A stretch of DNA of 64,000 bases, from positions 1 to 64,000 of the forward strand of contig NZ_CAMDLM010000020.1 of assembly GCF_945901735.1 (NCBI RefSeq), written 5' to 3'. The notes beneath the pieces were generated by a model that saw only the letters and a program-made list of their open reading frames with translations, was not told the DNA's origin and did not search any database. This document shows, piece by piece, positions 29,930-38,846 of the stretch. This DNA is from Limnohabitans sp. Rim8. GTDB taxonomy: Bacteria; Pseudomonadota; Gammaproteobacteria; Burkholderiales; Burkholderiaceae_C. Positions within the stretch are counted from its first letter, which is position 1; each line of letters begins with the position of its first letter. A program made the position numbers and the translations under genes.

Positions 29930-30837
29930 TTCATGGCTTTCATAATGGATTCAATAGAGGGCTTCTCAGCGCGCAGCGAGATGAATTCGTTGAGGAACCC
30001 CAACAGGGCACGGTCATTGATGCCGACAGGCATGGCCAGCGAAGACTCCAGGTCGTTGAAGGTGATCGTGCGCAAGGTCAGGGTCAGCTTGGGGTCTTCT
30101 TGGAAGACGGTGTTGACCTCGAACTCGTCTCGGTAAGCCGCCACGATCTTGCCTTGCTTGACCGCTTCAACCGCCAGTTCCCAAGTTTTGAAGCGAACCA
30201 TTTCTGCTTTGGGGAAGTTCTTGCGTGCAAACTCCTCCCAAGACGCACCTGCCAAAACCCCCAAAGTACCGTTGAACTCACGAATGACTTGGGGCGCAGG
30301 GCGGTCTTTGGCAATTTTGGCAAAACCCAAACGGTTCACCAACAACGCATGCTTGATGCCCATGTAGGGGATGGTGTAATTGACCATTTTGGCGCGTGCC
30401 AAAGTGCGCGCCAGTTTGCTGATGCCAAAATCGGCCTTGCCATCGGCCACCACCTCCACCACTTGGTTAAAGGTTTTGGCACTGCGCTCGTAACGCACGG
30501 GAACTTTCAATTCGGCCGCAATTTCATTGACCAAGTCGATGTCAATGCCGACCATGACACCGTTGACTTCAGAGAAAAAGGGCGGCGTGTCGGTGGCCAC
30601 CATGGCCACAATCAATTCACCCCGATTCAATATACGAGCAATGTCTGGCGCAGCGCGCCCCCCGCCCGGGACGCTGACCAAATAACTGCCCCGAGATTCT
30701 GTGGCGGCTGCAGGTTTTTCAGTTGCCGAAGGGGGTTTCTGGGCATTTGCGCTGGCCATGAAGAAGCTCAGCACAAGGGTTAAAACCAGAGAAAATCGCG
30801 AGGAAATGAAAATCGCTGGCATATTGGAAAAAGTCAT
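29926..30837 (-). CDS. Periplasmic amino-acid-type solute-binding protein (SBP_bac_3)
   Basis: 303 residues. A signal peptide is visible (about 1-32, ending ANA). The mature part has the family-3 binding-protein pattern: ILNRGELIVAMVATDTPPFFSE, GIDIDLVNEIAAELKV, VADGKADFGISKLARTLARA. Such proteins normally deliver amino acids to ABC permeases, but no ABC genes are near. Instead the stop overlaps the start of an SDF symporter gene, with a second SDF symporter beyond. A working link between a binding protein and secondary symporters is suggested by the operon but is inference. Confidence 0.85.
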   Translation of the reverse strand: MTFSNMPAIFISSRFSLVLTLVLSFFMASANAQKPPSATEKPAAATESRGSYLVSVPGGGRAAPDIARILNRGELIVAMVATDTPPFFSEVNGVMVGIDIDLVNEIAAELKVPVRYERSAKTFNQVVEVVADGKADFGISKLARTLARAKMVNYTIPYMGIKHALLVNRLGFAKIAKDRPAPQVIREFNGTLGVLAGASWEEFARKNFPKAEMVRFKTWELAVEAVKQGKIVAAYRDEFEVNTVFQEDPKLTLTLRTITFNDLESSLAMPVGINDRALLGFLNEFISLRAEKPSIESIMKAMK

Positions 30838-31405
30838 CTTCTTGTGTGCCTTGATAATGATTGGTGGGGGAGCTTCAACTCGTTGAATACTTCAGATTTT
30901 ACCTCCAAAAACCTGCCTGTTCAACTCAAAAGCATCGCTGATAAATCCATTCATTGAGTAGGTAAATTAGAAATATCTCTGCTCATGCCTTTGCCAGATC
31001 CCCCTTCAAACAGCTTGTCGTCACGGCACCCGTAGGCCATTCTCTTGCATGAGCCCGTTTCGCAATTGAATTTGCATGGCGTTTTTGCGCACCTAGATGC
31101 TTTCTGAAGGAATATATTGAAATTAAAAATATAACTTAGGTTGTTATATATTTTTAATATAAACATTAAAATATGAATATCAAACTTGACATGCGCTTTG
31201 TTACATTGAGGCAAAAATAATTTTGATCATTACGGGTCTTGGATTAAACACTTGAACAAGCAAATCAAATCAAAACCGCTCAGACCCGCATAAGAGGTTG
31301 ACTTGATGCCTGTCATGGCAGAAAGTGCATGGCTTGATGACGGAATTGTCATCGGCATCGTTGATGTTTCATGGTCCCTGAAAGGGTCACCCAGGGCTTC
31401 AAATC
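30838..31405. other. AT-rich gap upstream of the binding-protein operon
   Basis: No gene is supported. It contains an imperfect AT-rich inverted repeat (31123-31157) and must hold the promoter for the leftward operon. It ends at a recognisable gene fragment. Confidence 0.5.
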
Positions 31406-31590
31406 CGCTTACTGGACGTGACTTCACCGAAGCGCAGCAAAGAACTGCCCGACTTGCCTGCGATGGCCGAAAGCGGTTTGCCGGTCTACCCGTTTGATTC
31501 TGGTTTGGCTTCCTTGGCCCTGCAGGCGTTCCCGCCGATCAAGCCAACCGCATCAACGCGGCAGTCAGCAAGCCGCTCAAACCGCCAATG
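31406..31590 (+). pseudogene. Fragment of a Bug-family (TctC-like) receptor gene with frameshift
   Basis: From 31418 the frame reads VTSPKRSKELPDLPAMAESGLPVYPFDS. A one-base deletion near 31501 then moves the frame to WFGFLGPAGVPADQANRINAAVSK. This is the well-known C-terminal region of Bug receptors (compare the intact copy at 38847-39866: AVSSAQRAPSMPDVPTFIESG, then WVGLLAPAQTPRAIVDKLN). The rest of the gene is missing on both sides, so it is a decayed remnant, not a working gene. Confidence 0.8.
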
Positions 31591-31599
31591 CTCCATGTC

Positions 31600-32385
31600 T
31601 CAGACAAAGGCGTAGCCGTCCATGGCGATGACGTGGTCGCTGATGCCCCGGAAAAAAGCCTCGGGCTGTGCATCGGGTCCCGCCGCGCCCAATGCGGTGA
31701 ACAACGGCAGCAGGTGTTCATCCGTGGGGTGGGCACGCTGGCCTGCACTTTGCTGACGGTAAGCGAGAAGACCGGGCACATCACGGGCCGTCATGTGGGT
31801 GTGGATCCAGTCGGCAAAGTCCTGCACATAGGCGGGCGTGGCGCCACCTTGCATGCGCACGGCCATCAAATCGCGCAGGTTGTGGGTGATGTTGCCCGAT
31901 GCCAGCACCAAAATGCCCTGCTGCGCCAAAGGGGCCAGCGCCTGACCCACGCGGTAAGCGTGTTCGGGGCCCAAGTGGCTTTGCACCGACAGGGGCACCA
32001 CGGGCACTTCGGATTCGGGGAACATCTGGCGCAGCGGCGTCCAGGCGCCATGATCCAGGCCGCGCTGGGCGTCATGCGCCACAGAAAAGCCTGCCGCTTG
32101 CAGCGCGCTGACCACCTGGGCCGCCACCTCGGGGCTGCCCATGGCGGGGTATTGCATCTCGTACAGGCGCGGGTCGAAGCCGCCAAAGTCGTGAATGGTC
32201 TCGGGTCGGGTGGCAAAGCCCACCGTGGGCACAGCGGTTTCCCAGTGCGGGCTGACCACCACAATGGCGCGCAGGGCGCCCAATTGGGGCACCAGTGCGC
32301 TCATGGCCGCGCCTGCGGCACCGGGGTGCAGTGCAAACATGGGCGAGCCATGGGGGACAAACAAAACGGATGAAGGTGTGTGCAT
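31600..32385 (-). CDS. DODA-type class III extradiol dioxygenase (YgiD-like)
   Basis: 261 residues of the LigB-like superfamily, closest in layout to 4,5-DOPA extradiol dioxygenase (YgiD). Likely metal-binding residues are H12 (FVPHGSP), H47 (VVSPHWE) and a C-terminal His in GISDHVIAMDGYAF; H112 in GLDHGAW is another conserved position. These enzymes open catechol-type rings using iron or zinc. The true substrate is unknown. It is divergent from the aldehyde dehydrogenase gene and its 3' end abuts the Bug fragment. Confidence 0.88.
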   Translation of the reverse strand: MHTPSSVLFVPHGSPMFALHPGAAGAAMSALVPQLGALRAIVVVSPHWETAVPTVGFATRPETIHDFGGFDPRLYEMQYPAMGSPEVAAQVVSALQAAGFSVAHDAQRGLDHGAWTPLRQMFPESEVPVVPLSVQSHLGPEHAYRVGQALAPLAQQGILVLASGNITHNLRDLMAVRMQGGATPAYVQDFADWIHTHMTARDVPGLLAYRQQSAGQRAHPTDEHLLPLFTALGAAGPDAQPEAFFRGISDHVIAMDGYAFV

Positions 32386-32577
32386 GGCGTTGATTTGGTT
32401 CTTCCTATTTGGCTCTCAAAATGTGGCTTTGAGGTGCCCGACTTTAGGCCAATGCAACGGACACTTCTCTGTCTGTCTCGGGTTTGACCAACTTGCCGCA
32501 AAATGCGGCCACAATTTGCCCATGGCCAAAGGCCTCTATTTTTTTCACCGCCACCCCCTCGAATTCAGGAACACGAC

Positions 32578-34014
32578 ATGACCTACCCCAACACCCAACT
32601 CTTCATCAACGGCCAATGGTGCGATGCCGAGGGTGGCCGCACCCTGCCCGTGTTCAACCCCGCCACCGGCATCGAAATCGGTCGCTTGGCCCATGCGGGC
32701 ATCCCCGACCTGGAGCGTGCCGCGCAGGCCGCGCAAAAGGGCTTCGAAATCTGGCGCGACACCCCCGCCAACGAGCGCAGCGCCATCCTGCGCAAAGCCG
32801 CCGCGCTGATGCGCGAGTGTGCCCCGCAAATCGCCGAGCTGCTCACACAAGAACAAGGCAAGCCCCTGGCCGAAGCCAAGGTCGAAGCCATGTCGGCGGC
32901 CGACATCATCGAGTGGTTTGCCGAAGAAGGCCGCCGCGTGTATGGCCGCATCGTGCCGCCCCGCAACATCAACGTGCAGCAGCAAGTGCTCAAGCAACCC
33001 GTCGGGCCTGTGGCCGCCTTCACGCCCTGGAACTTCCCGATCAACCAAGCCGTGCGCAAGATGTCCGCCGCGCTGGCCACCGGCTGCTCCATCATCGTCA
33101 AAGCGCCAGAAGAAACGCCTGCAGCCCCAGCCGAGCTGATCCGCGCTTTCCACGACGCAGGCGTGCCTGCGGGCGTGATCGGCCTGGTCTATGGCACCCC
33201 TGCCGAGATTTCGAATTACCTGATCGCGCACCCGCTGATCCGCAAAATCACCTTCACCGGCTCCACCCCCGTGGGCAAGCAACTGGCCGCACTGGCGGGC
33301 CAGCACATGAAGCGCGCGACCATGGAGCTGGGCGGCCACGCCCCGGTGATCCTGGCCGAAGACGCCGACATCGGTTTGGCCCTGAAGACTGCGGGTGCGG
33401 CCAAGTTTCGCAACGCGGGCCAGGTCTGCATCTCGCCCACCCGCTTTTTGGTGCACCACGCCATAGCCGATGAATTTGCCGAGCGTTTTGCCGCGCAAGC
33501 CCAAGCGCTGCAGGTGGGCGACGGCCTGACTGCAGGCACCCAAATGGGCCCCTTGGCCAACGAGCGCCGCTTGGCGGCCATGCAATCCATCGTGCAAGAC
33601 GCCCGCGCCAAAGGTGCCAAGGTGCTGACCGGTGGCGAGCGCATCGGCACCCAGGGTAACTTTTTTGCGCCCACCGTGTTGTCGCATGTGCCGCTGGACG
33701 CCGATGTGGTGGTCAACGAGCCCTTTGGCCCCATCGCTGCGGTCCGCAGTTTCGAGAAGATCGAAGACGCCATCGCCGAAGCCAACCGCCTGCCCTTTGG
33801 CTTGGCCGGCTACGCGTTCACCAACTCGATGAAAACCCTGCACCTGCTGAACCAACGCCTGGACGTGGGCATGCTGTGGGTCAACCAGCCCGCCGCGCCT
33901 TGGCCCGAGCTGCCCTTTGGCGGCATGAAGGATTCGGGCTACGGCTCCGAAGGCGGCCCCGAGGCGCTGGAGGCCTACCTGAACACCAAGACGGTGTCGA
34001 TCTTCAACGCCTGA
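32578..34014 (+). CDS. NAD(P)-dependent aldehyde dehydrogenase (succinate-semialdehyde type)
   Basis: 478 residues. All catalytic features of the ALDH superfamily are present: TPWNFP with N152, the Glu in [10 protein letters not shown] (E250) and the nucleophile Cys in GQVCISP (C284). The overall pattern fits succinate-semialdehyde/glutarate-semialdehyde dehydrogenases (GabD group). The ATG at 32578 is preferred over an upstream in-frame ATG at 32503 because CAGGAA precedes it and the family N-terminus fits. pcp starts 5 bp downstream of its stop. Confidence 0.9.
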   Translation: MTYPNTQLFINGQWCDAEGGRTLPVFNPATGIEIGRLAHAGIPDLERAAQAAQKGFEIWRDTPANERSAILRKAAALMRECAPQIAELLTQEQGKPLAEAKVEAMSAADIIEWFAEEGRRVYGRIVPPRNINVQQQVLKQPVGPVAAFTPWNFPINQAVRKMSAALATGCSIIVKAPEETPAAPAELIRAFHDAGVPAGVIGLVYGTPAEISNYLIAHPLIRKITFTGSTPVGKQLAALAGQHMKRATMELGGHAPVILAEDADIGLALKTAGAAKFRNAGQVCISPTRFLVHHAIADEFAERFAAQAQALQVGDGLTAGTQMGPLANERRLAAMQSIVQDARAKGAKVLTGGERIGTQGNFFAPTVLSHVPLDADVVVNEPFGPIAAVRSFEKIEDAIAEANRLPFGLAGYAFTNSMKTLHLLNQRLDVGMLWVNQPAAPWPELPFGGMKDSGYGSEGGPEALEAYLNTKTVSIFNA

Positions 34015-34019
34015 AGAAA

Positions 34020-34685
34020 ATGGCCGTGGTGCGCATCCTGGTCACGGGCTTTGAACCCTTTGGCGGGCAAAGCCTCAACCCGTCGTGGGAGGTGGCGCGT
34101 GCTTTGAATGGCTTGGCGCTGGAGGGAGCTCAGGTCGTGTCGGTGCAGCTGCCTTGTGTGTTTGTGCAGGCGCTGCCCGCCTTGCAGCAGGCCCTGTCGC
34201 AGCACCGGCCCGACATCGTGCTGGCGCTGGGCCAGGCCGAGGGGCGCTGCGATTTCTCGGTCGAGCGCGTGGCCATCAACGTGATGGATGCGCGCATCGC
34301 CGACAACGCGGGGGCGCAGCCCATCGATGTGCCCGTGGTGGCTGGAGCGCCGGCAGCCTACTTCAGCACCTTGCCCATCAAGGCGCTGGTGGCGGGTTTG
34401 CGCGATGGCGGCTTCCCGGCATCGGTGTCGCAAACGGCAGGCACCTTTGTCTGCAACCAAGTGTTTTATGCCCTGCAGCACGCGCTGGCGGGGCAAGGCG
34501 TGCTCAGCGGCTTTGTGCATCTGCCGCTGTTGCCCGAACAAGCCGCGCATTGGAAGGGCCCTACCCTGCCCAGCTGGCCTGCCAGCCTTCAGATCGCGGC
34601 GGCGCAGCACGCCCTGAAAGTGCTGGTGGCGCATCGGCAGCAGGGCTTGGGCGATGCGACCATCAGTGGCGGCACTTTGAGCTGA
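34020..34685 (+). CDS. pcp: Pyroglutamyl peptidase I
   Basis: 221 residues. This cytoplasmic cysteine peptidase removes N-terminal pyroglutamate. The catalytic triad is visible: E82 in VERVAIN, C145 in TFVCNQVFY and H167 in GFVHLPLLP. The N-terminal ILVTGFEPFGG is diagnostic. It starts 5 bp after the ALDH stop, so the two are probably co-transcribed, though they have no obvious shared pathway. Confidence 0.93.
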   Translation: MAVVRILVTGFEPFGGQSLNPSWEVARALNGLALEGAQVVSVQLPCVFVQALPALQQALSQHRPDIVLALGQAEGRCDFSVERVAINVMDARIADNAGAQPIDVPVVAGAPAAYFSTLPIKALVAGLRDGGFPASVSQTAGTFVCNQVFYALQHALAGQGVLSGFVHLPLLPEQAAHWKGPTLPSWPASLQIAAAQHALKVLVAHRQQGLGDATISGGTLS

Positions 34686-34690
34686 ATTGA

Positions 34691-34707
34691 GGGCGTGTTC
34701 CACGCCC
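34691..34707 (+). terminator. Possible hairpin after pcp
   Basis: GGGCGTG and CACGCCC flank a 3-base loop just past the pcp stop. No U-run follows, so termination is uncertain. Confidence 0.3.
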
Positions 34708-34734
34708 ATCGCCCACGGGGCGGGCTTCTACAAA

Positions 34735-34766
34735 GGGGCTGTTCATCAAGGGGGCTGTTCATCAAG
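34735..34766 (+). repeat. Exact tandem duplication of 16 bp
   Basis: GGGGCTGTTCATCAAG occurs twice back to back in the gap between pcp and the cytochrome gene. It looks like a recent slippage duplication; no function is apparent. Confidence 0.85.
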
Positions 34767-34898
34767 GGTACCGCCTGTGCGCCAGAACCCATCACATGCA
34801 AACGGGTAGACCTGTCCTCGGGTTTTGGCGTGCCAACGCACAGACGCTGGCTGCAGTTATCACGATCATGAGGCTCTCATAGAACAACAGGAGCCCAC

Positions 34899-35327
34899 AT
34901 GGACAAGCAAAGCATTTGCCGTTGCGTGATTGCCAGCGTTCTCAGCATCACCGCCTCTTCTTGGGCACAGACTTCGGTCGGGCTGGGCCGCGCCGATTAC
35001 AAGGACAACTGCGCCAGCTGTCACGGGGCTTCCGGCAAAGGCGACGGCCCAGTGCACTCGTTTTTGGTCAAGCCGCCATCTGACCTGACCACCATTGCGC
35101 AACGCCATGGCGGAACATTTCCACAAGAGCTGATGTGGGAAGTGATCGATGGCCGCTGGTCTGGTGAAGGCGGCCCTCATGGCTCGCGCGAGATGCCAGT
35201 GTGGGGGAACGAGTTCAAAGCCCGTGCCCTGACCCACCCCAGCGACTCACCACGCACCGCTGAGTGGTCGGCACGCAACCGCATCGTGTCTTTACTCAAA
35301 TACTTGGAGACGATCCAACAGCCTTGA
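34899..35327 (+). CDS. Small periplasmic c-type cytochrome
   Basis: 142 residues. A signal peptide (about 1-23, ending WAQ) is followed by one haem-binding site, CASCH (38-42), in the typical context YKDNCASCHGASGKGDGP. A candidate Met axial ligand is M99 in REMPVWG. A mono-haem electron carrier is the likely role; the partner is unknown. AGGAG lies upstream of the ATG. Its 3' end overlaps the convergent MpaB-like gene by 32 bp. Confidence 0.88.
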   Translation: MDKQSICRCVIASVLSITASSWAQTSVGLGRADYKDNCASCHGASGKGDGPVHSFLVKPPSDLTTIAQRHGGTFPQELMWEVIDGRWSGEGGPHGSREMPVWGNEFKARALTHPSDSPRTAEWSARNRIVSLLKYLETIQQP

Positions 35328-36255
35328 GTTCAGGCGCCATGCGCTGGTGGGCACGGGCGGCCACCCCCGTGTCGGCAAAAGCCCAGGCCAGCGAGGCCCC
35401 CATGCCTTGCAAGGCCGTGCGCACAGCGGCTTGCTCCAGAGCGCAACTGCGTTCGCGCCCCAGCATCTCCAGCGCCCAATCGGGCAGCATCTGAAACGCG
35501 GCCCGCACGATCAAATTCACCAAGGGCCGGTCCAAGGGGGCACACGGGTAGTTTTCGATCAGCGCAATCGTCTCTCGGGTGCGCTCGTCCACCCGCAGCT
35601 CGGGCCGAAAGGCTTGCAGCTGACTCAAGGCTTGGTGGCGCGTCAGAGGCAGGTCGTGCGCGCCCAGGCGCTCGCCGATGTGCGCCATTTCGGCAAAGTA
35701 GAGGTCTTGCCTGTCCGTGCGCAAAGGCTGAAGCGACAGGTCTTGGTAGGCCCGCAAAAAACTGGTGGTCTCGCCCAGGTGCACCCAGCGGATGAGCTCC
35801 GGGTCGTTGGCCACATAGGGCGTGCCGTCCGGCAGCGTGCCGCGAATGTGCGCGTGGATGCGGTTAACCCGCTCAATGGTTTGCAAGGCGGCAGCGGTGC
35901 CGCCATAGGTGGTGGTGGCCACAAACAAGGCGGTGCGCCCCAAGCGCGCCTGCAGTTGGGTGCGAAAGCTGGAGTGGTCCCACACAGCGGCCAAAGCGCG
36001 GGGGTGCAGGGCTTGCAACATGAGCGACGACAAGCCCCCGGTCATCATGGCCACAAATTGGGCGTGCACCTGCCAAGCGGCCGAGTCGGGGCCGAACAGG
36101 CCGGGGTCGCCCGCAGGTTGCAAAAAGTCGCGCGCATCGCCCGTGGCCCCGGTCATGGCCCGCACGCGCTGACCCAGTTGGTCCTTGATCTGCGCTTCCA
36201 GGTGCGTTTGCAGCTGCGTGCGCCAAGGGGATTGAAAAAATGAAAAACTGGCCAT
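35296..36255 (-). CDS. Oxygenase MpaB-like protein (DUF2236)
   Basis: 319 residues. The DUF2236 pattern is clear: GGLSSLMLQALHPRALAAVWDHS near residue 75, then VNRIHAHIRG and WVHLGETTSFLRAYQ. The family includes the fungal MpaB oxygenase and the latex-clearing protein Lcp, in which conserved His residues bind haem. Substrates of bacterial members are mostly unknown. It converges with the cytochrome gene. Confidence 0.85.
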   Translation of the reverse strand: MASFSFFQSPWRTQLQTHLEAQIKDQLGQRVRAMTGATGDARDFLQPAGDPGLFGPDSAAWQVHAQFVAMMTGGLSSLMLQALHPRALAAVWDHSSFRTQLQARLGRTALFVATTTYGGTAAALQTIERVNRIHAHIRGTLPDGTPYVANDPELIRWVHLGETTSFLRAYQDLSLQPLRTDRQDLYFAEMAHIGERLGAHDLPLTRHQALSQLQAFRPELRVDERTRETIALIENYPCAPLDRPLVNLIVRAAFQMLPDWALEMLGRERSCALEQAAVRTALQGMGASLAWAFADTGVAARAHQRMAPELKAVGSSPSI

Positions 36256-36371
36256 GGCCTGCAGGTTTGGAAAAACCCCAGTGTGGTTCAGCCGGCGCAG
36301 TCTTGCAGGACCAAGGGCAATGACCTGGACCGCTGCACCTGCACGCGGTGGCCCTGCTCGAATCCCTTAGC

Positions 36372-36998
36372 TCAGGGCCGACTGGGTTCGATCCGTTTCA
36401 GGTCAAAGCCGCGGTCGTGCAGTTTGCCCAAAAGATCTTGGTAAATGGCCGCAGGGATTTGCGGTGTGCGCGACAAAATCCACAGGTACTCGCGTTTCGG
36501 CTCGCTCACCACCACCCATTGGTAGTTCGGGTCCAGGTCGATGACCCAGTAATCGCCCCAGACCAGCGGAATGAACGACAACCATTCGGGGGCAAAGCGC
36601 ACCTTGAGCCGTGGAGAGTTAGGTCCGCCGATTTGGCGTGCTGCCCCCATCGCCTCGGTCCATTCGCCTTTGTCGGTTTTGCAGCGGTTGAGCACCTGCA
36701 CCCGGCCATCGGCTTGCAGCGTGTAGGTGGCCTGCGTGCTGCTGGCGCATTTCCTCTGAAACCAGTTCGGGTATTTGGCGATCTCGTGCCAGGTGCCCAT
36801 GTAGCGCGGCACATCTACCGAGGGCACGGTTTGCAAAGGCGCGGGTTCGGCATGTGCTGGGGCGATGGCCGTGAAGGCGCTCAGGGTCAGGGCCAGCCAT
36901 CCGCCAGCCATGCAGGTCAGGGCGGAATGAACGGTTGGGAAGGCCCGTCGGTGTGGCGCGTTCAACGGTCGGGTTGCAGGGTTGAGGGTGGGGTTCAT
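36372..36998 (-). CDS. Exported lipocalin (Blc-like)
   Basis: 208 residues. It has a long N-terminal extension with a signal-like hydrophobic region (about 30-48, ending AHA), then a bacterial lipocalin domain: VDVPRYMGTWHEIAKYPNWFQRKC (the GxW motif), TYTLQADGRVQVLNRC, and WVIDLDPNYQWVVVSEPKREYLWILSR. No lipobox Cys is placed correctly, so it is probably periplasmic rather than a lipoprotein. An internal ATG (MAGGW) could be the real start, just before the hydrophobic stretch. Lipocalins bind small lipids. Confidence 0.85.
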   Translation of the reverse strand: MNPTLNPATRPLNAPHRRAFPTVHSALTCMAGGWLALTLSAFTAIAPAHAEPAPLQTVPSVDVPRYMGTWHEIAKYPNWFQRKCASSTQATYTLQADGRVQVLNRCKTDKGEWTEAMGAARQIGGPNSPRLKVRFAPEWLSFIPLVWGDYWVIDLDPNYQWVVVSEPKREYLWILSRTPQIPAAIYQDLLGKLHDRGFDLKRIEPSRP

Positions 36999-37080
36999 GG
37001 TGGGGTCCTTTCGGGGGTATCGCAGGGCGTCTGGGCCGCTGCGAAGCAGCTTGCCACAGCGCTCGCACCGGGTCGGTCGG

Positions 37081-37875
37081 TTACACCACGATCGGGTTCA
37101 TCGCACCGTCCATGCTCATGCAAATGCCGGTGACGTAACTGGCTTTGATGGATGCCAAAAACAGCACGACGTGGGCTATTTCTTCGGGCTCGGCCATGCG
37201 GCCCAAGGGAATTTTGGCGACCGCTTGCGCCATGGCTTCATCGGTGCCGATCCCTTTGATACGCGCATCGGCCACCATGCCTTCTTGCAGGCGATCGGTC
37301 AGGGTCAGGCCGGGGTTGACCGCATTCACCCGAATGCCCTGTGGCCCGTAAGCCGCGGCCATACCCGCGCTCACCAACATCAAAGCCGCGTTGGCCGCAC
37401 CGCCAGGCAAGTGGATGGGGCTAGCCACTTTGCCGCCATTGCCCACGATGTTGACCACCGTGCCCTGGCCGCGCGCAGCCATGCGCTGGATGGTGGGGGT
37501 GAGCATGTGGATGGTGGTGAAGTATTTGGCCTGCATCGCATCGGCAAAGGCCTCGGGCGTGAGCTCGGGTGCGGGCGTGCGCTTGGCCGCGCCAGCCGAG
37601 TTGACCAACACATCGACCGGGCCAAACGCGGCTTCGGCCGAGTTCAGCGCCGCCAGGGCATGCGCCGCATCGCGCAAATTGGCCGCCACTGTGTGGATGC
37701 GCTCGGCCGGAAAATGGACATGCAGTTTTTGCAGGGCATTGTTCAGGTTGGCCGCGTCACGCGAGACCAGCGTGACCTTCGCGCCTTCTTCCAGAAAGGC
37801 GTGAGCGCAAGCCAGGCCAATGCCTTTGCTGCCGCCAGTGATCAAAACATGCTTGTCGCTTAGGTGCAGATTCAT
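37081..37875 (-). CDS. SDR-fold protein lacking the catalytic Tyr and Lys
   Basis: 264 residues. The NAD(P)-binding motif TGGSKGIG (13-20) and the NSAG motif are normal. Where SDR enzymes have YxxxK, this one reads PGGAANAAL, so both catalytic residues are replaced (Tyr by Gly, Lys by Asn); the DNA supports this reading. The overall match to the family is otherwise good. It may be a non-canonical reductase or a ligand-binding protein. Start chosen at 37875, with a weak AGAAGAG site. It is divergent from the PEP-mutase-like gene and may belong to the same pathway. Confidence 0.85.
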   Translation of the reverse strand: MNLHLSDKHVLITGGSKGIGLACAHAFLEEGAKVTLVSRDAANLNNALQKLHVHFPAERIHTVAANLRDAAHALAALNSAEAAFGPVDVLVNSAGAAKRTPAPELTPEAFADAMQAKYFTTIHMLTPTIQRMAARGQGTVVNIVGNGGKVASPIHLPGGAANAALMLVSAGMAAAYGPQGIRVNAVNPGLTLTDRLQEGMVADARIKGIGTDEAMAQAVAKIPLGRMAEPEEIAHVVLFLASIKASYVTGICMSMDGAMNPIVV

Positions 37876-37944
37876 GGGGGACTCTTCTGATGAAATGACA
37901 TTTTGGATTTCGTGATTTAAACACCCTTCTTTTTCCTTTGCCCC

Positions 37945-38817
37945 ATGAACACCAAAACCTCTGCCCTGCGTGCGCGTTTGAACCAACCGGGTCTGGTGGT
38001 CGCCCCCGGTGTATTTGACATGGTCTCGCTGCGACTGGCCGACAGTTTTGGCTTTGATGCGCTCTACATGACCGGCTACGGCACCGTGGCCTCGCACATG
38101 GGCCTGCCCGATGCGGGCCTGGCCACCTACAGCGACATGGTCGGCCGCGTCACCGCCATGGCGGGCATGGCCCGCACGCCGCTGATTGCCGATGCCGACA
38201 CCGGCTACGGCGGCTTGCTCAACATGCGCCACACCATCCAGGGCTATGAGGCGGCGGGCGCTTGCGCCATCCAGCTCGAAGACCAAGAGTTCCCCAAAAA
38301 ATGCGGCCACACCCCGGGGCGACGCGTGATCCCCACGGCCGACATGGTACGCAAGATCCAGGTGGCCGTTGACTCGCGCGCGTCGAAAGACTTTTTGGTC
38401 ATCGCCCGCACCGACGCTCGCACCACGCTGGGCCTCGATGAAGCGCTGCGCCGGGCCGAGGCTTATGCCAAGGCGGGGGCCGACATTTTGTTTGTCGAGT
38501 CGCCCGAGACCGAAGATGAAATGCGCCGCATTGGCCAAAGCTTTGACCTGCCGCTGGTGGCCAACATGGTCGAAAAAGGCCGGACCCCGGTGCTGACGAA
38601 GCCAGACCTTGAAGCGTTGGGCTACAAGATCGCCATCTTCCCCGTCACCGCCTTGTTGGCGGGTGTACAGGCCATGACGCAGGTGTACCAGCAGTTCAAA
38701 GAGACGGGCTCATCTGCCAAGGGCAGCACGCCGCTCTATGACTTCGCCGACCTGACCCGGCTCATGGGTTTTGAAGACGTGTGGGCTTTCGAAAAGCGCT
38801 ACGCCGAGACCGATTGA
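37945..38817 (+). CDS. Isocitrate lyase / PEP mutase family enzyme
   Basis: 290 residues. It shows the family signatures: GVFDMVSLRLADSFGFDALYMTGYG, the metal-site IADADTGYGG and the loop motif PKKCGH that carries the catalytic Cys of lyases. This suggests a C-C lyase such as methylisocitrate lyase, oxaloacetate decarboxylase or carboxyvinyl-carboxyphosphonate-type enzyme. The exact substrate cannot be read from sequence. A Bug receptor follows after 29 bp, which points to uptake and cleavage of an organic acid. Confidence 0.88.
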   Translation: MNTKTSALRARLNQPGLVVAPGVFDMVSLRLADSFGFDALYMTGYGTVASHMGLPDAGLATYSDMVGRVTAMAGMARTPLIADADTGYGGLLNMRHTIQGYEAAGACAIQLEDQEFPKKCGHTPGRRVIPTADMVRKIQVAVDSRASKDFLVIARTDARTTLGLDEALRRAEAYAKAGADILFVESPETEDEMRRIGQSFDLPLVANMVEKGRTPVLTKPDLEALGYKIAIFPVTALLAGVQAMTQVYQQFKETGSSAKGSTPLYDFADLTRLMGFEDVWAFEKRYAETD

Positions 38818-38846
38818 TTCACCTCTGAAACCACCAGGAGACAACG

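Noticed and set aside
32545..33855. 436-residue reverse frame opposite the aldehyde dehydrogenase
   Set aside because: The forward strand encodes a complete, well-conserved enzyme; the reverse frame matches nothing.
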